This document shows positions 10,120-21,010 of a DNA stretch of 64,000 nt, one piece after another. The first letter of the stretch is position 1. Every line of letters starts with the position of its first letter. Made by a program: the position numbers and the translations under genes. The notes under the pieces are model-generated. The model ran no database searches. It was not told where the DNA came from and saw only the letters and a list, made by a program, of their open reading frames with translations. Location: positions 57,189-121,188 of the forward strand of contig CABFPE010000169.1 in assembly GCA_900660155.1 (NCBI GenBank). The letters are read 5' to 3'. This DNA is from Hofstenia miamia (Eukaryota; Xenacoelomorpha; Acoela; Hofsteniidae).

Positions 10120-10640
10120 AGATGTTCTCGTTGGATAATACAACAAGAAAATTACAAGTCTCGCTTAATTCTATTAAATATTTTGCCTATCTCTTTTAAA
10201 CTTCAACTTTTGGATCTTTTTCTCTTTAATAAACTCTTAAACAATAAATTTGATTTTAAAATCTATAACTTTGTATACTTTAAGACTGTATGTCGTTCAA
10301 ATCTATGAAGTTCAAATCTTTGAAAGCAAAATTTGTAGAAAATCGAAGACATTTCAATATTTTTTCATCGAGTGTTTCCACTATCAAATTTCATTCACTT
10401 GAAAACATCTATTAATATTTTTAGTGCACCTAAAGATGTAAATCATAAGTTAAAAGACTTTTTTTGGAAGTTTTCCAAAGCAAATTAGACAATTGAAGAT
10501 CCTTGAACCCATTATATCGTCTGACCTTGTAATACATGTCGCCCAACACAAGGATTAAGATTTTATTAATGCAATTTAATATATATGTAAGTTAAAAATT
10601 TTTGTTTAAATAAAAGCTTCTTAATAATAATAATAATAAT
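10120..10640 (+). mobile_element. LINE 3' end with (AAT)n tail, relic
   Basis: Broken frames resemble the C-terminal end of CR1/Jockey-type ORF2: LNSIKYFAYLF, then LLNNKFDFKIYNFVYFK, and FFHRVFPLSNF-HLK in the position of the usual RV-WN-LP block. Stops and frameshifts are frequent. The sequence ends at an (AAT)n run (about 10621-10640), as expected for LINEs with simple-repeat tails. The similarity is weak and judged by eye. Confidence 0.4.
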
Positions 10641-11526
10641 ATGTTGAACAATACTTTATATTGCTTAGCTATACATATAGGGACGGCGCTGTTTGCCCTA
10701 CGGCTATGTTTGCATCTGTGGCTTTATAACATGTACATTTTGATTTCTACATGGCCACTTCACTGGGACATTTTTTGTACTATTAAATGTAAATCATTGA
10801 TATCCAGATGTTATCACAAAAGTATAAAACAATTAATTCGAGTTTTTAGAGTTTACGACAACAACTTTTAACATGATGAAGCGCCGCTATGCAACTTTTC
10901 AAAATTGCACCAAAAGGTTAGATTGACCAAGTTCGTCCTCTGTTCTTGTGAATCACATTGAAAATTTAGGCATAATTCTGGAGATCTTCACAGAAACAAC
11001 AAGCAAAATTATAGAGTCGAGGAATTTGGAAAATCTTTGGATAGCAGTAGATGTGTATGTATTCAAGAATGCATGTCAAAACAATACTTGCCAACATTTC
11101 AAAAAAAATTACTTTGGGGAAAAATGTATAAAAAAATTTATTTGCAATAATTTTGTCATACTAAGATAAATTTGAAGATGCACCTTTTGCGGCTTACAGA
11201 ACAACTTACTCTCAATTACTCTGAATATAAACCGGCATTATTCCAATCAAGGAATTCTAATCTATTAAAGCTGAAAAATGAAGATGTTATCCATGACTAG
11301 GAAAGGAATAATATTTCATTCTAAAATAATTTCTTTTCAATATGTCGAAACAAATTTAAATAGTTCACTTTGTAGCCGAAAAATGTAGACAATATATTTT
11401 TTTATAATGTTATTGCAGTACAATATTATACACCCCTGCTATGCAAACTATGAAAAGAAACAAAATGATTCTCTAGATTTTTTCACTCATATGTTGTGTA
11501 TGCCTTGCCTAATATATTAACCCAAA

Positions 11527-11568
<42 letters not shown>

Positions 11569-12421
11569 ACAATAAATTTACAGCAGTTTAACGAATTCTA
11601 AATGTGTTTTTACGCGAAGTTTCGAATATAGAATTCTTTGTTGGCTAATAATATTTCGCAAAAGGTCCATCGCTAAAGGCCCCGCGAAAAGCAATTATTT
11701 TCACGGGGATTGATTTCATCACGCGTCGTGTTAGGCCATGGAAATGGGAAAGTGTGATAGTGAAAATCTGTCATAAAAATTATTCCCGTGGTTGACGTAT
11801 ATGAAATTATTTACTTTGGTTCAATGGAAAATTCCATTTTCCAAAAACAGTCAAATTATTACCATACTTAGTTTTCAGAAAATAAAGCCGATGGCAACAA
11901 CTGTCCTCAACTACTTTATTTTTAGTAAATTGATCACCCAACCAAAGTTCAGTTCAGTCACGTCGTACTTGAAGTCAAAAGTGCTGCACCTAGACAAGTC
12001 CCTGCATGAAAGAGCAGACTATCCTCTATCAAGTGATGCTTTTAGATTTTAGATATCTTTAATATTTAGTGAGTTAGGAGCTCCAAAGCCTTCTTTGTAA
12101 AAACTACATCAAACACATGCAATTAAAAGGTTCAACTACCTGATATTACTGTAGCCCATTCTTCTGTTCAATATTAAGTACTGCTTTTCTTATGAACATA
12201 TCTAAAAAATTAGATGTAAAACTTTTAGCCAATTGAAATATCACAAATTTATAATAAAAACATAAAGAAATGTTTTCCTAAATCAAATTTCAAATAGTTA
12301 AAAATACTGTTTAATATTATTAAAAACAATAATTATTTATTGAAAAATGCATTGCCTAACTATGAATATATTATATTTTCAACATTATTTTCTTCCAAAT
12401 GTGTTTGAAACTAAAAAATAA
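10641..12421. other. No recognised gene
   Basis: AT-rich DNA. The short frames at 10641-10871, 10948-11169 and 11792-12052 resemble nothing known and show no domain. It contains an (AT)n tract at 11531-11565. Confidence 0.5.
11531..11565. repeat. (AT)n microsatellite
   Basis: Uninterrupted alternating AT. Confidence 0.95.
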
Positions 12422-13129
12422 GAAGAACGAACTGGGTGAAGAAGCATATAGACAGAAGAGCAGAAGTAAGTGATAAGTGTAAGCTATGTAAGAAAGAGTG
12501 TGAGACAGCAGATCATCTGATAGCAGGATGTGAGAAGTTGGCGCAGAATGAGTATAAGTTAAGGCATGACAAGTTAGGAAAAATGGTACATTGGAGCTTG
12601 AGCAGGCAGTATGGGTTAGAAGCAGGAGACAAGTGGTATGGGCACAAGCCGCAGGGAGCCATCGAGAATGAGAAGGTTAAGATACTGTGGGACTTCAAAA
12701 TACAGACAAGCAAGGTGATAGAAGCAAGGAGGCCAGACATAGTAGTGGTAGACAAAGAGCAAAGATTAGCAACAGTGATAGACATAGCTGTACCAAAGGA
12801 CAAGAATGTAGAAAGCAAGAAGAAAGAGAAGATAGACAAGTACAGGGAGTTGGCAGAGGAAATAGAAAGGCTGTGGAAGTTAAAGAAGGTCGAAGTAGTC
12901 CCTGTAGTTGTAGGAACACTAGGAGCAGTGAGTAAGAAGCATGAGATACTTGGAGGAGTTGGGAGTACCAAAGTGGGAAGGAGCAGTAGCACAGAAGGCA
13001 GCATTGTTAGGAACAGCTAGAGTCCTCAGGAAAGCTCTCAGACTCCCTGGGAACTGGTGAGTTCCCCGAGCTGAGAGGGATACCAGCATGAAGCTGTGCG
13101 AAGTAAGAGATAATAATAATAATAATAAT
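12422..13129 (+). mobile_element. R2-like LINE, copy A: 3' part with endonuclease
   Basis: A 5'-truncated non-LTR retrotransposon fragment. The 194-residue frame at 12436-13020 begins at the C-terminal CCHC finger (C15-x2-C18-x8-H27-x4-C32). It continues through MVHWSLSRQYGLE, KWYGHKPQG and ILWDFKIQT to a restriction-like endonuclease core (RRPD at 98-101, then D116 after 14 residues) and KVEVVPVVVGTLGAVSKK. This arrangement is known from R2, NeSL, Hero and related LINEs. A one-base frameshift near 12945 moves the last block (AALLGTARVLRKALRLP) into another frame. The copy ends in an (AAT)n tail at about 13109-13129. Its base composition is clearly GC-richer than its surroundings. Confidence 0.85.
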
Positions 13130-13684
13130 GAGACAGGCATAGGTTATGAGTTGGAGAAGAATGGTAGAGCAGTGAGTGACCTATGGTACATGGACGACCT
13201 GAAGATGTATGCTAGTTCAAGGAAGATGTTGCAGAAGCAAGTGGAGACATTGAAGAAGGCAAGCAGAGATTCTGGGTTGGAATTTGGATTAGGGAAATGT
13301 GCGACAGTGACAATGACAAAAGGCAATTGTATAGATGGAGATGGCTTAAGGACGAGCAGTGGTGATAAGATTGAGGAAGTCAAAGAGGGGTACGAGTACT
13401 TAGGAATGATAGAGAGGGACAGAACAGATCATGAGGAAATGAAGACGAGGCTAAGACAAGAATACAAGAGGTGATGCATGAAGAATACTGGAGGAACACA
13501 GAAAAATGTGACAGAGAAGAAAGCAACAAGTGTTTAAAGAAGGCAGGACTAAAAAGAGAAACAGAAGCACTGATAATGGCAGCCCAGGAACAAGCAATAA
13601 GAACGAACTGGGTGAAGAAGCATATAGACAGAAAAGTAGTGGCCATAGATAAGATCAAACCGAAAATGACAACACGTAACTGAA
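13130..13684 (+). mobile_element. R2-like LINE, copy B: reverse transcriptase part
   Basis: It starts directly after the (AAT)n tail of copy A. It encodes the C-terminal half of a reverse transcriptase with the catalytic box YMDD (LWYMDDLKMYASS), then LEFGLGKCATVTMTKG and EGYEYLGMIERD. After about 13470 the frame changes: MMHEEYWRN to ETEALIMAAQEQAIRTNWV, the segment just before the CCHC finger. A stretch between the two is missing compared with related LINEs, so there is an internal deletion. The end, from 13599, repeats the first ~36 bp of copy A. It is 5'-truncated and lacks its 3' end. The ORF upstream of 13130 (MKLCEVRDNNNNNN) is read-through of copy A's tail. Confidence 0.85.
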
Positions 13685-13709
13685 TGCATAAGCATCAACT
13701 TAAGACCAT

Positions 13710-13914
13710 GCTACACTGGCGATTTTTGTCCAAACTTTTGTCAGGATTTTTAAGTGCTACACTGCGGATTTTTGTCCAAAATTTCTAAGGATTTTTGTGT
13801 GCTACACTGCGGATTTTTTGTCCAAATTTTGTCAGGATTTTTATGTGCTACACTGCGGATTTTTGTTTAAACAAAAATCTGGACAAAAGTTTGGACAAAA
13901 ATCGTCAGTGTAGC
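13710..13914. mobile_element. Small inverted-repeat element built of repeated ends, ~205 bp
   Basis: Its two ends are 33-bp inverted repeats with one mismatch (left GCTACACTGGCGATTTTTGT, right the complement of GCTACACTGACGATTTTTGT). Between them the terminal motif GCTACACTGCGGATTTTTGT recurs three times in direct orientation, spaced about 50-60 bp. A perfect 22-bp palindrome lies at about 13859-13880. Flanks hint at TTAA (left 13700-13703) but the right side does not match cleanly. It may be a MITE of Harbinger or piggyBac type. It has no coding capacity. Confidence 0.75.
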
Positions 13915-13924
13915 ACCCCCTTTA

Positions 13925-14053
13925 ATTAGAATAATCTAGATTAATCGAGCACGCTTTTTACGATTAATCTAATCTACTTGACCAGCACGATAGATTAATC
14001 CATCCGATGAATCTCGATTAATCGCGTTGGCGATTAATCATGTTGGATCCCTG
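13925..14053. mobile_element. hAT-like terminus with GATTAATCG iterons (partial)
   Basis: Read on the minus strand from 14053, the end CAGGGATCCAACATG is followed by several copies of GATTAATCG and close variants. The same motif fills 23659-23780. The opposite end is not present here. It directly abuts LINE copy C, suggesting that it inserted into or beside that copy. Confidence 0.55.
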
Positions 14054-14054
14054 G

Positions 14055-14592
14055 TTGGCACAGAATGAGTATAATTTCAGGCATGACAAGTTGGGAAGAA
14101 TGGTACATTGGAGCTTGAGCAGGCAGCATCGGTTAGAAGCTGGAGACAAATGGCAAATGGTATGAGCACAAGCCACAGGGCGTCATAGAAAATGAGAGCG
14201 TTAAGATACTGTGGGACTTCAAAATACAGACGAGCAAAGTGATAGAAGCACGGAGGCCAGACATAGTAGTGGTAGACAAAGAGAAAAGATTAGGAACAGT
14301 GATAGACATAGCAGTACCAAAGGACAGAAATGTATAAAGCAAGGAGAAAGAGAAGATAGACAAGTACAGGGAGTTGGCAGAGGAAATCGAAAGACTGTGG
14401 AAGTTAAAGAAGGTTGAAGTAGTCGCGGTAGAAGTAGGAGCACTAGGAGCAGTGAGGAGCAGTAGCAGAATTGTTAGGAACAGCTAGAGTCCTGAGGATA
14501 GCTCCCCTCCCTTGGAACTGGTGAGTTCCCCGAGCTGAAGGGGATACCAGCATGAAGCTGTGACAAGTAACAAGAATAATAATAATAATATT
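14055..14592 (+). mobile_element. R2-like LINE, copy C: 3' part with (AAT)n tail
   Basis: Same family and region as copy A (TACATTGGAGCTTGAGCAGG, then GGACTTCAAAATACAGACGA in both), starting after the CCHC finger. The endonuclease core RRPDIVVVDKEKRLGTVID is preserved. Reading is broken by a small insertion near 14150, a stop near 14335 and a deletion near 14450. It ends with GATACCAGCATGAAGCTGTG and an (AAT)n tail, like copy A. It is more decayed than copy A. Confidence 0.85.
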
Positions 14593-14595
14593 AAT

Positions 14596-14660
14596 CAATG
14601 GCGAATTTAAGTGGGACTATGGGAGTGCAGTCCCCCATGGGGAAGCAAAGTAGAGTACAG
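14596..14660 (+). mobile_element. Possible hAT-like left end (weak)
   Basis: CAATGGCGAATTTAAGTGGG with nearby CAGTCCCCCATGGGG resembles CAGTGGCG-type hAT ends. A candidate partner, CCACTG ending at 15087, gives no matching 8-bp flank. Confidence 0.3.
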
Positions 14661-16564
14661 CTATTATATTAATATGTGCAAACTTACAAAAATGTTGGCA
14701 AATTCCAAATCGATCAAATTGTTTGGCAATTTTTGCCAAATATTTGGCAAATTTTGCTAATAACTTGCAAATTTTGCTAAAATTTTCCAAACCTTGTAAG
14801 GATTCGGGAAATATCTGTCAAACGCTGCAATTTTTTTATATAATCTTACACCTTTTGAAATATATCAAACATTTTTCCAATCCAATATGATGCATTTCAT
14901 CTAACATCCACCAAACTTTGGTATTTAAGAAATTACAAAAGAAATTGACAGACCTTCTTCGGCAGAATTAATAAATCTGTGTACACTTAATACATAGTAC
15001 CTATAATGTTTCAGGGAAGTTGTTGAAGGATGTTGTCAAGGGGGACTGGAGAGGGTTTCTCACCCTACCTTTCTAAAAAAACCACTGGTCAATATCTAAA
15101 AAGTACAAATCCTTGTTACCTTATGAGACTTCCTCACTGTTTTGTCAAAATTACTTATGAAAAATAAACTAACATCGTAGAAAAACGATGCATCTTTACC
15201 TACGAGCTATTCTAGTCCCCTCCCAGTTATTTGTAGCTGGCCACGTTCTTTTTTTGCTTTGTATCAGCACCTAATCAAGTCAACGCAATATTGATATTTC
15301 TCAAACACAATATCATACACAATAAAAGTGTTCAATGAAACTGGCACTTTGTATGAAATAAAATAGCTGGACACTGGTAAATTTAAAACTGTAAGTACAT
15401 TACTGACACCAGATTTCAGATGTTCTGTACACGCAAGGCGTTTGCTAGAGGCCTTGTAGAGTCATCAAGATTCAATCCTGCTACACTTCAACAGCAATGA
15501 ATCATCATCCAACCCCCATGGCGTGGGTTGCCTTAGTCGTCATTGATGTGATTCGTTGATATTTTTCAAGAAGTGTGTTAAGATGAACATACGGACAAGT
15601 ATATTAACACACTGAATGTTTAAAAAAACTATAAATTTGTGTATTTCAGATTCTGAAAACTGGCGGATCTATTCGAGAAGACTTCTGAAGTAAAACCCAA
15701 CTAATTTTTCTTCAACATATTATGTTTGTTGTATCACATATTTCAAATGATTTTCAAAATCTATTCACTATTGATTTTAATAAATTTTTGAAGTTTCAGC
15801 ATTTTTGTACCAAATTTTTAAGAAATTCTGAGATTATGAAGAATATTTTGCATTCGTACATAACCTTCTATTAATCAGATAAGATCATTCAACTCTCAAA
15901 TTCTTATCTGTTAGGAGTCATGATTTTCAAAATTATTGATATAATACCTCGAGTTCTAGACCTTTTTTTAATATTCGGATAATTTGAAATTATACAGGAT
16001 AAATTAATGTCTACTACCAATGCAAGTTAAAAATAATTCAGTAGAAATAATAGTCTCTAGTAATGTCTTTTCTCACCAGATTTCCCAAAACAATGATGGT
16101 GGTGTAGTTAATAGATTTTTAAGGAAATTGACCTGATCTCAATACCAGATCCGCCCGAATGGTGGTACAGGGAACAAAAAACACAACATGAAGCAGGACC
16201 AGTGCGAGATCGGAATAAACTTTTCAATTTCAATAAAGAATGACACCAATTTAAAAAATTATACTTGCATATTAGATTTTTTGGCATACTGTTAAACTAA
16301 AATATGTCTATAAAATCTCCATCCAATATTCTGTTTTGTTAATAATACATAATTTTAGCAATTTAGATGCATAGAAAAATTAATATATTTCTATATCGAT
16401 TGGAAAAAAATTTACAATCAATAGTAGAAAGTCAGAAGTAGAAGGTCATCAAGACTTTTAAAATTGTTATCACAACATGTAGAAAAATGTATGAGGAATC
16501 CAAATTTAGTCAAATCTAAAAGGAAAAATGTTGTACAAAATCCGAGTTTTGGAGTTTCAGTACC

Positions 16565-16567
<3 letters not shown>

Positions 16568-16597
<30 letters not shown>
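16568..16597. repeat. (AT)n microsatellite
   Basis: Uninterrupted alternating AT next to the duplicated block. Confidence 0.9.
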
Positions 16598-16600
<3 letters not shown>

Positions 16601-16601
<1 letters not shown>

Positions 16602-16789
16602 ACTAAATCAACTTCAGGTATTGAGCTTATTCGAGTTTTTAATCCAACATTTTTAGAGCATAGTTAATAACTACAAAATATATTTTAANATATATATATA
16701 TAACTAAATCAACTTCAGGTATTGAGCTTATTCGAGTTTTTAATCCAACATTTTTAGAGCATAGTTAATAACTACAAAATATATTTTAA
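16601..16789. repeat. Exact 88-bp direct repeat around a single N
   Basis: 16601-16688 and 16702-16789 are identical by eye (both begin AACTAAATCAACTTCAGGTA). The single N at 16689 plus a short AT run lie between them. This is best explained as overlapping contig ends that were not merged. Confidence 0.9.
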
Positions 16790-17854
16790 ATAACTTCAAC
16801 AATTTTAAAGGTTATAAATTCAAAAACAACTTACTTCTATAGATGAACAAAGCAATGCAATGAATACTAACTACTACAAAATAATGCCAAAATTTCACTC
16901 TGAGCACAAAATGATTGCTATCGAGAACCCAGTTGAATCACACTTTTCAGTAAATAAACACTCTACTAGTTAATTAAAAGTTCGTTGCACTTGCGGCGCA
17001 TTTACGCCCCACAAGGTTATGAACTTCTACATCACGTGTACATTTTATGATATTGAATCGAAACTTCATCACTTCTTATGTTTGTCAAAACAGATTAATT
17101 ATACATGAATTACCATTTTGAATTTATTTGTTTGGATGTTGCAAAATATTTACCTATTTCGTACAATTTGAGGTGCATGTTGTTGATAAAATTTAGATAT
17201 ATTTGGAAATTTAGCTGCATTGTAAAAATTTATTATGTATTATCATGTTGAATGCCAAGACCTAGATTTCTGTGAATCTATTCACGCATTTGTAACAATG
17301 GTGAGCTTTTGTTACAAACATTAGCTTATGCGCAGGAACCTTTACCACGTGATTGAAAATTTCTATTATGCGGTTTTTCAGGATTGCTGACAATCATAAG
17401 ATTCACATTACGTATTCAAATGAGAACAATCTTACAATCTTTGCAGACTTTTTATTCGGCTTCCATATCTGTCATTCAGAATCAAATCCACAATTAGATT
17501 GCTTGGATATTCCACTATTATTTGAAGGAAGATTCTTCATGTATCCTTGAAGATCAGATCGAAAGACAAAAATGAAAAGCTTCCATTGCAGTCAATTAGT
17601 GTGTGCATTATATGAAAATGCACAAAAAAATAAAATTTTATTTGGTAGAAAGATTTTGTCTCCAGCACTATATTGTCAAACCCAAATATACAACATAACA
17701 TGTTTCTAAGAATAATCACACCCTTCGTTTATCACAATTCTAACTTCATTGTTCTTTGTTGTTATTGGAAAAAATCATTGGGGAGCAAAATGCAACCCAA
17801 GCATCCCTTACATAGGAAAAAAGTTAGCGACGACAACCTGTTAAAACTTCCACA

Positions 17855-18214
17855 CAAACTTGTCAACGAGCCGAGCCGAGCTTGAGCACAGTATTTGATC
17901 TGTCCCGAGCCCAAAGCGAGCCTATTTTAGGCAAAGCAAGTTTATAGTTCTGCTTGTTAATTTGATTATGGAGATTTTTCTTATTTTTGCAGTCAGTATG
18001 TTTTTCCTATAATCTTATTTAAGAAATGTTTATTAAATAATAGGCAGAGCTATGTAAAAACTTTTTTGAGCACAATATTTTCAAAAAAATATCGAGCTAA
18101 AATGAGCCTCATTCAAAGATTTTATGTGGCGAGCCGAGCCGAGCCGAGCCGAACATACACAAAATTTAAACGAGCCGAGCCGAGCTTGGAAATGTCGGCT
18201 CGTTGACAAGTCTG
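17855..18214. mobile_element. hAT MITE, GAGCC-iteron family, copy 1 (360 bp)
   Basis: Ends are CAAACTTGTCAACGAG and CTCGTTGACAAGTCTG. The 8-bp target duplication is CTTCCACA, exact on both sides (17847-17854 and 18215-18222). Just inside both ends are tandem GAGCC/GAGCCGAGC iterons. The AT-rich middle has no coding frame. The family recurs at 24110 and 20711. Confidence 0.95.
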
Positions 18215-18222
18215 CTTCCACA

Positions 18223-20710
18223 TGGTTTCAATAAAAAGTACGATGTCATTTTGTAGACTTTGAAGCCAATAGTACACTAATGATATGAAATTTTCTAAAT
18301 CTATTAACAAGCCTGATTTTTTGCACACATATGTATGATGTTATCAATAATCACTATGGGCATGAAAATCGCATCTAGTAAATTCGACACACAATCGAGT
18401 AATTTAATTTATTATTCATTAATCATTGAGCAAATTTGTAAAGTGATAAATAAATTTGACCAATGAAGGTGCCAAATTACGGTGTCATCAATTCACTAAG
18501 CATTGCCAACAAACTTCCGTAATAATTTGGATTTGCTGAAACTTGGAAAAAAACACACACTTGTGCTTCCATACAGATGCAACCCAAGACAACCCAAATT
18601 GAGTTTACCTTGATGTAACCAAGGCAAACTTCATTGGGCCATGATGCAATTCATCTACAGTAACACCTGCTCTCTGATGTGAAAATAGCTAGTCTTCAGT
18701 AATTTTTTGATACTTTTTAAAAGTTCACTGGAGTTGTTGAGAGCACATAGATTGCATACATAAAAATAATTTTGACTTGATGTAACTTAAAACTGAAGAT
18801 ATGTTATTGTATAATTTAATAAATGTTTTCTTTAGGAAAAGTTGCAAATTCCAAACAAAAAACTTTAACACTCTAGGAACGTTTGCATTTGTACGGCAAT
18901 AAATCTCATTCTTTTATTTGTAATATGCATCTTTTAAACGTAAGTTTTCCATTAAAGTATTTTATTGATAATTAACAGCCCATTATGTGTTGCTTTTTAA
19001 CACACTATATTCAAGGACATACTAAATATAGATTTAGTATGTTCTTGACCATATTCTATGCATTTACAAAAATTTAGCAAAAATTTGTTCGAATTTATAG
19101 AATCGAAAACTTTATATTTATCGACTTCTCAAATAATTAAATTTTAAAATTTATTTCTATGTAATAATTTTAAACGACAAATTTGGAAATGTGTACAGCT
19201 GGGCATAAAATAATAAATAGGTTTTGGCGCGAATTTTCAACTCCTGGTAGTGAGGATATCATAATATAAATTTTCATAACTTTAAAAAAATATTTTATCT
19301 ATAGCATATCAAATCAATATTCTATTATAGATGCAGAGATGTACTCAAATAAAGGCATACAGATGATAACATCAATCAATCCTAGAAGTATATATTTACT
19401 AAAGGCTTCCTATCCATTGAAATTGAATAAAAATGTCTTGATAAAGGCTCATTCAGTCGCTTTACCATTTTCGAACAATTTTAGGAACATAGTCAATTTG
19501 CAAATTTTGATACCTCTACTGCCTGGAGTTGCAAATATACAACAAAACCAGAAAAAACAAATAAAATATTTACATGCTTGAATCAATGATGAAATATCAG
19601 TTCTCTGTCCCATAGATGTACGAAAAACTAAAAAAAATTTAATGTTTTCTGCACTTGAGCATCACAGGAGGGTCAAAAATATAAAAAAATTACCGGTTGC
19701 TATGTACAGCTATTGGCAAATATAGCTGATAAAAAATTTAAATTTTGTTATATTTTTCAATGTTAGGGAAGAACGTAGCCCAGCCTGTCTTCGAGAATGT
19801 ATTTTGCAGTGCCATGCAAAGTTTACCAAAAAAAACATTAGATGCTAAGTCCTGATCTAGTTTACGAAATTTTATATTTGCGTAAACTCAAATCATTTAC
19901 TACTTAATATCTTATTTTTCTCGGAATAGGGTTTTCGCGTAGGTTCATCTTTTCTGTTTCAGATTCGGGTCGAGTTTACACTACGTCGAGCAGCTGCCCT
20001 CAATGAATTTTGAATTGTACAGAACAAAGAAATTATTTCATTTAAAATAACAATAGCTAAATAGCTTAATTAGAACATAATATATACACCTGTTCTACAA
20101 ACAAAAATGAATTCATGGAAACATTCAATGCACCATTCGTCTTAATGTAATTAAAAATAGCAATTGATCTATTTAGCAATAGATTTTCCAAATATACACG
20201 AGCAAAATAATAAACAGCTGATTTTTTATATATTAGAGTCCGGTTTGGCATGTTTTTAATGCAATGGCTTATGATCTCAGCATCACGATTACCGCCTGTT
20301 GGTCACACTAAGTGCACCCTACTCAATATGCTGGCCCTGGAGACAACAATATCTTCCACACTTCATCCGCACCTCACATCCCATCATTCATGGTCTTCCA
20401 TTTTCGGGAAATCCCACCAAATCCACTGTTTATTACTGATAATATCACTTCTAATGCTTTCCATAAATCTAACAGCTCTAGTTTTGTAGTTATCTGACAA
20501 AATATAGCAAAACTTATAATGAACACATTCGACGAGGCGAGGAGGTGTTCAACACGTGGGCCCTAGCGACATATGGCCCACTTGAAGGTTGTGAGTGATC
20601 CGTCCGCTATTTTTCAAAATAGCATATGTTCCCAACTTAATCGTCTACGTAATTTATGGTGAACTTATTCTCAAAAATTGGTATTTATTGTTGACTTTAG
20701 TATTTCTTGG
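18223..20710. other. No recognised gene
   Basis: AT-rich, low complexity in places. The short frames at 19339-19581 and 20250-20489 show no domain or family resemblance. Confidence 0.5.
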
Positions 20711-21010
20711 CAGACTTGTAACTAGCAGAAATGTCTAAGCTCGGCTCGCTTAAATTTTGAGTAAATTCGGCTCGCTTCAGCTCGATATTTTTTTAAAAAT
20801 ATTGCGCTCTCAGAATTTTTTACATAGCTCTTCCTAGTATTTAATAAACATTTCTAAAATACGATTAAGAAAGGCATTTTGAATGAAAAAATAAGAAAAA
20901 TCAAGTTAACAAGCAGTACAATAAATTTGCTTTGTTAAAAATAGGCTCGTTTTGGGCTCGTTGTAAATCCAATACTCTACTCTAGCTCAGTTCGGCTCGT
21001 TGACTACATA
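20711..21010. mobile_element. hAT MITE, GAGCC-iteron family, copy 2 (old)
   Basis: Same family in the opposite orientation: CAGACTTGTAACTAGC, then CTCGGCTCGCTT, an AT-rich middle containing CTTCCTAGTATTTAATAAAC (compare 24298-24320 reversed), and GGCTCGTTGACTAC at the right. Both ends are eroded and no clear 8-bp duplication remains, so it is older than the copies at 17855 and 24110. Confidence 0.8.

Larger units (their letters stand above)
14661..17846. other. No recognised gene
   Basis: AT-rich DNA with an (AT)n tract near 16568 and a duplicated segment around a single N at 16689. No coding frame over 65 residues looks real. The frame at 17353-17550 has no recognisable domain. Confidence 0.5.

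Noticed and set aside
12513-13004. Long antisense frame (163 aa, Ser/Leu rich)
   Set aside because: It is the complement of the R2-like LINE coding frame; composition is dictated by the sense strand. Other antisense frames at 12695-13658 and 14133-14443 are the same.
13710-13914. CRISPR-like array of direct repeats
   Set aside because: Units are contiguous variants of a transposon end, with inverted ends and no unique spacers, in eukaryotic DNA.
14596-15087. Complete hAT element between CAATGGCG and CCACTG
   Set aside because: The proposed flanking 8-mers (ATATTAAT and GTCAATAT) do not match and the ends pair poorly; only a weak left end is reported.
15440-15490. Possible tRNA-derived SINE promoter (GATTCAATCC resembling a B box)
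   Set aside because: No matching A box at the right distance, no cloverleaf and no tail.
16601-16789. Tandem duplication as a biological event
   Set aside because: Copies are identical and meet at a single N, which points to an assembly overlap.
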